From: Candidatus Tayloriibacteriota bacterium
GTDB lineage: Bacteria; Patescibacteriota; Minisyncoccia; Phycocordibacterales; PALSA-1337
Reading direction: 5' to 3'
NCBI GenBank assembly: GCA_026395105.1
Contig: JAPLZH010000029.1
Span: forward strand, 1-5,637
Length of the DNA: 5,637 nt
In this document: positions 5,609 through 5,637 of the stretch, in pieces
Layout: every line of letters starts with the position of its first letter
How positions within the stretch are numbered: position 1 is the first letter of the stretch
Notes under the pieces: model-generated
The model's database searches: none
What the model saw: the letters and a program-made list of their open reading frames with translations, nothing else
Told to the model about the DNA's origin: nothing
Made by a program: the position numbers and the translations under genes

Positions 5609-5637
5609 ATATTAACGCAAAACAACAATATATGGAC
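5605..5637 (+). CDS. Possible start of a plus-strand gene running off the window (MDINAKQQYMD...)
   Basis: An ATG at 5605 opens 11 codons without a stop to the edge. TATAAG (5592-5597) ends seven bases before it, the same close -10 spacing seen at other starts here, and there is no Shine-Dalgarno. The opening residues remind me of integrase-type transposases common in Patescibacteria. The upstream TGTAACACTAAATATATAAG (5578-5597) could then be the element's terminal repeat. Eleven residues are too few to prove either point. Confidence 0.3.
   Translation, partial: MDINAKQQYMD

Overview
The window is AT-rich, bacterial and accessory in character, with almost everything on the minus strand. I infer a member of the Candidate Phyla Radiation (Patescibacteria, Parcubacteria-like). 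The reasons are a large secreted protein ending in a Gly-rich then Pro/Thr-rich tail with a Cys-pair beta domain, short promoters placed directly against start codons, and fragments of IS-type transposases. This is inference from style; no rRNA or other lineage marker is present.

Left edge (1-220): the C-terminal end of an IS30-family transposase on the plus strand, followed by a cluster of related short repeats that probably includes the element's right end. Next to it (220-869, minus) is a broken AI-2E-type permease gene. It keeps three membrane helices, has a one-base frameshift at about 443-445, and its normal C-terminal half is replaced by a Lys-rich helical tail.

Centre (941-5064): three apparently intact minus-strand genes, in transcription order. 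The first encodes an 814-residue secreted protein whose N-terminal half resembles the CotH-kinase superfamily (5064-2620). The second is an AhpC-type 2-Cys peroxiredoxin (2591-2028). The third is a membrane-anchored trypsin-fold serine protease (1898-1005), which ends at a good intrinsic terminator (941-971). Each has its own credible promoter, so this is a run of neighbouring units rather than a proven operon. Two products act outside the cell membrane (kinase-like protein and protease) and one in the cytoplasm (peroxide reduction). A shared envelope or stress theme is possible but not shown.

Right edge (5135-5637): another decayed zone. It holds an intrinsic terminator, an orphan sigma-70 region-4 coding remnant with no start codon, and an overlapping 75-codon frame that ends in a sequence like the N-box of histidine-kinase ATPase domains. 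It also holds a second terminator-like hairpin and the first codons of a possible plus-strand gene running off the window. The intact block is therefore flanked on both sides by gene debris and mobile-element traces.

No tRNA, rRNA, CRISPR array or riboswitch was recognised. The most useful leads are the divergent CotH-like secreted protein, the repeated leaderless-type promoter layout, and the two frame-disrupted genes at the borders.
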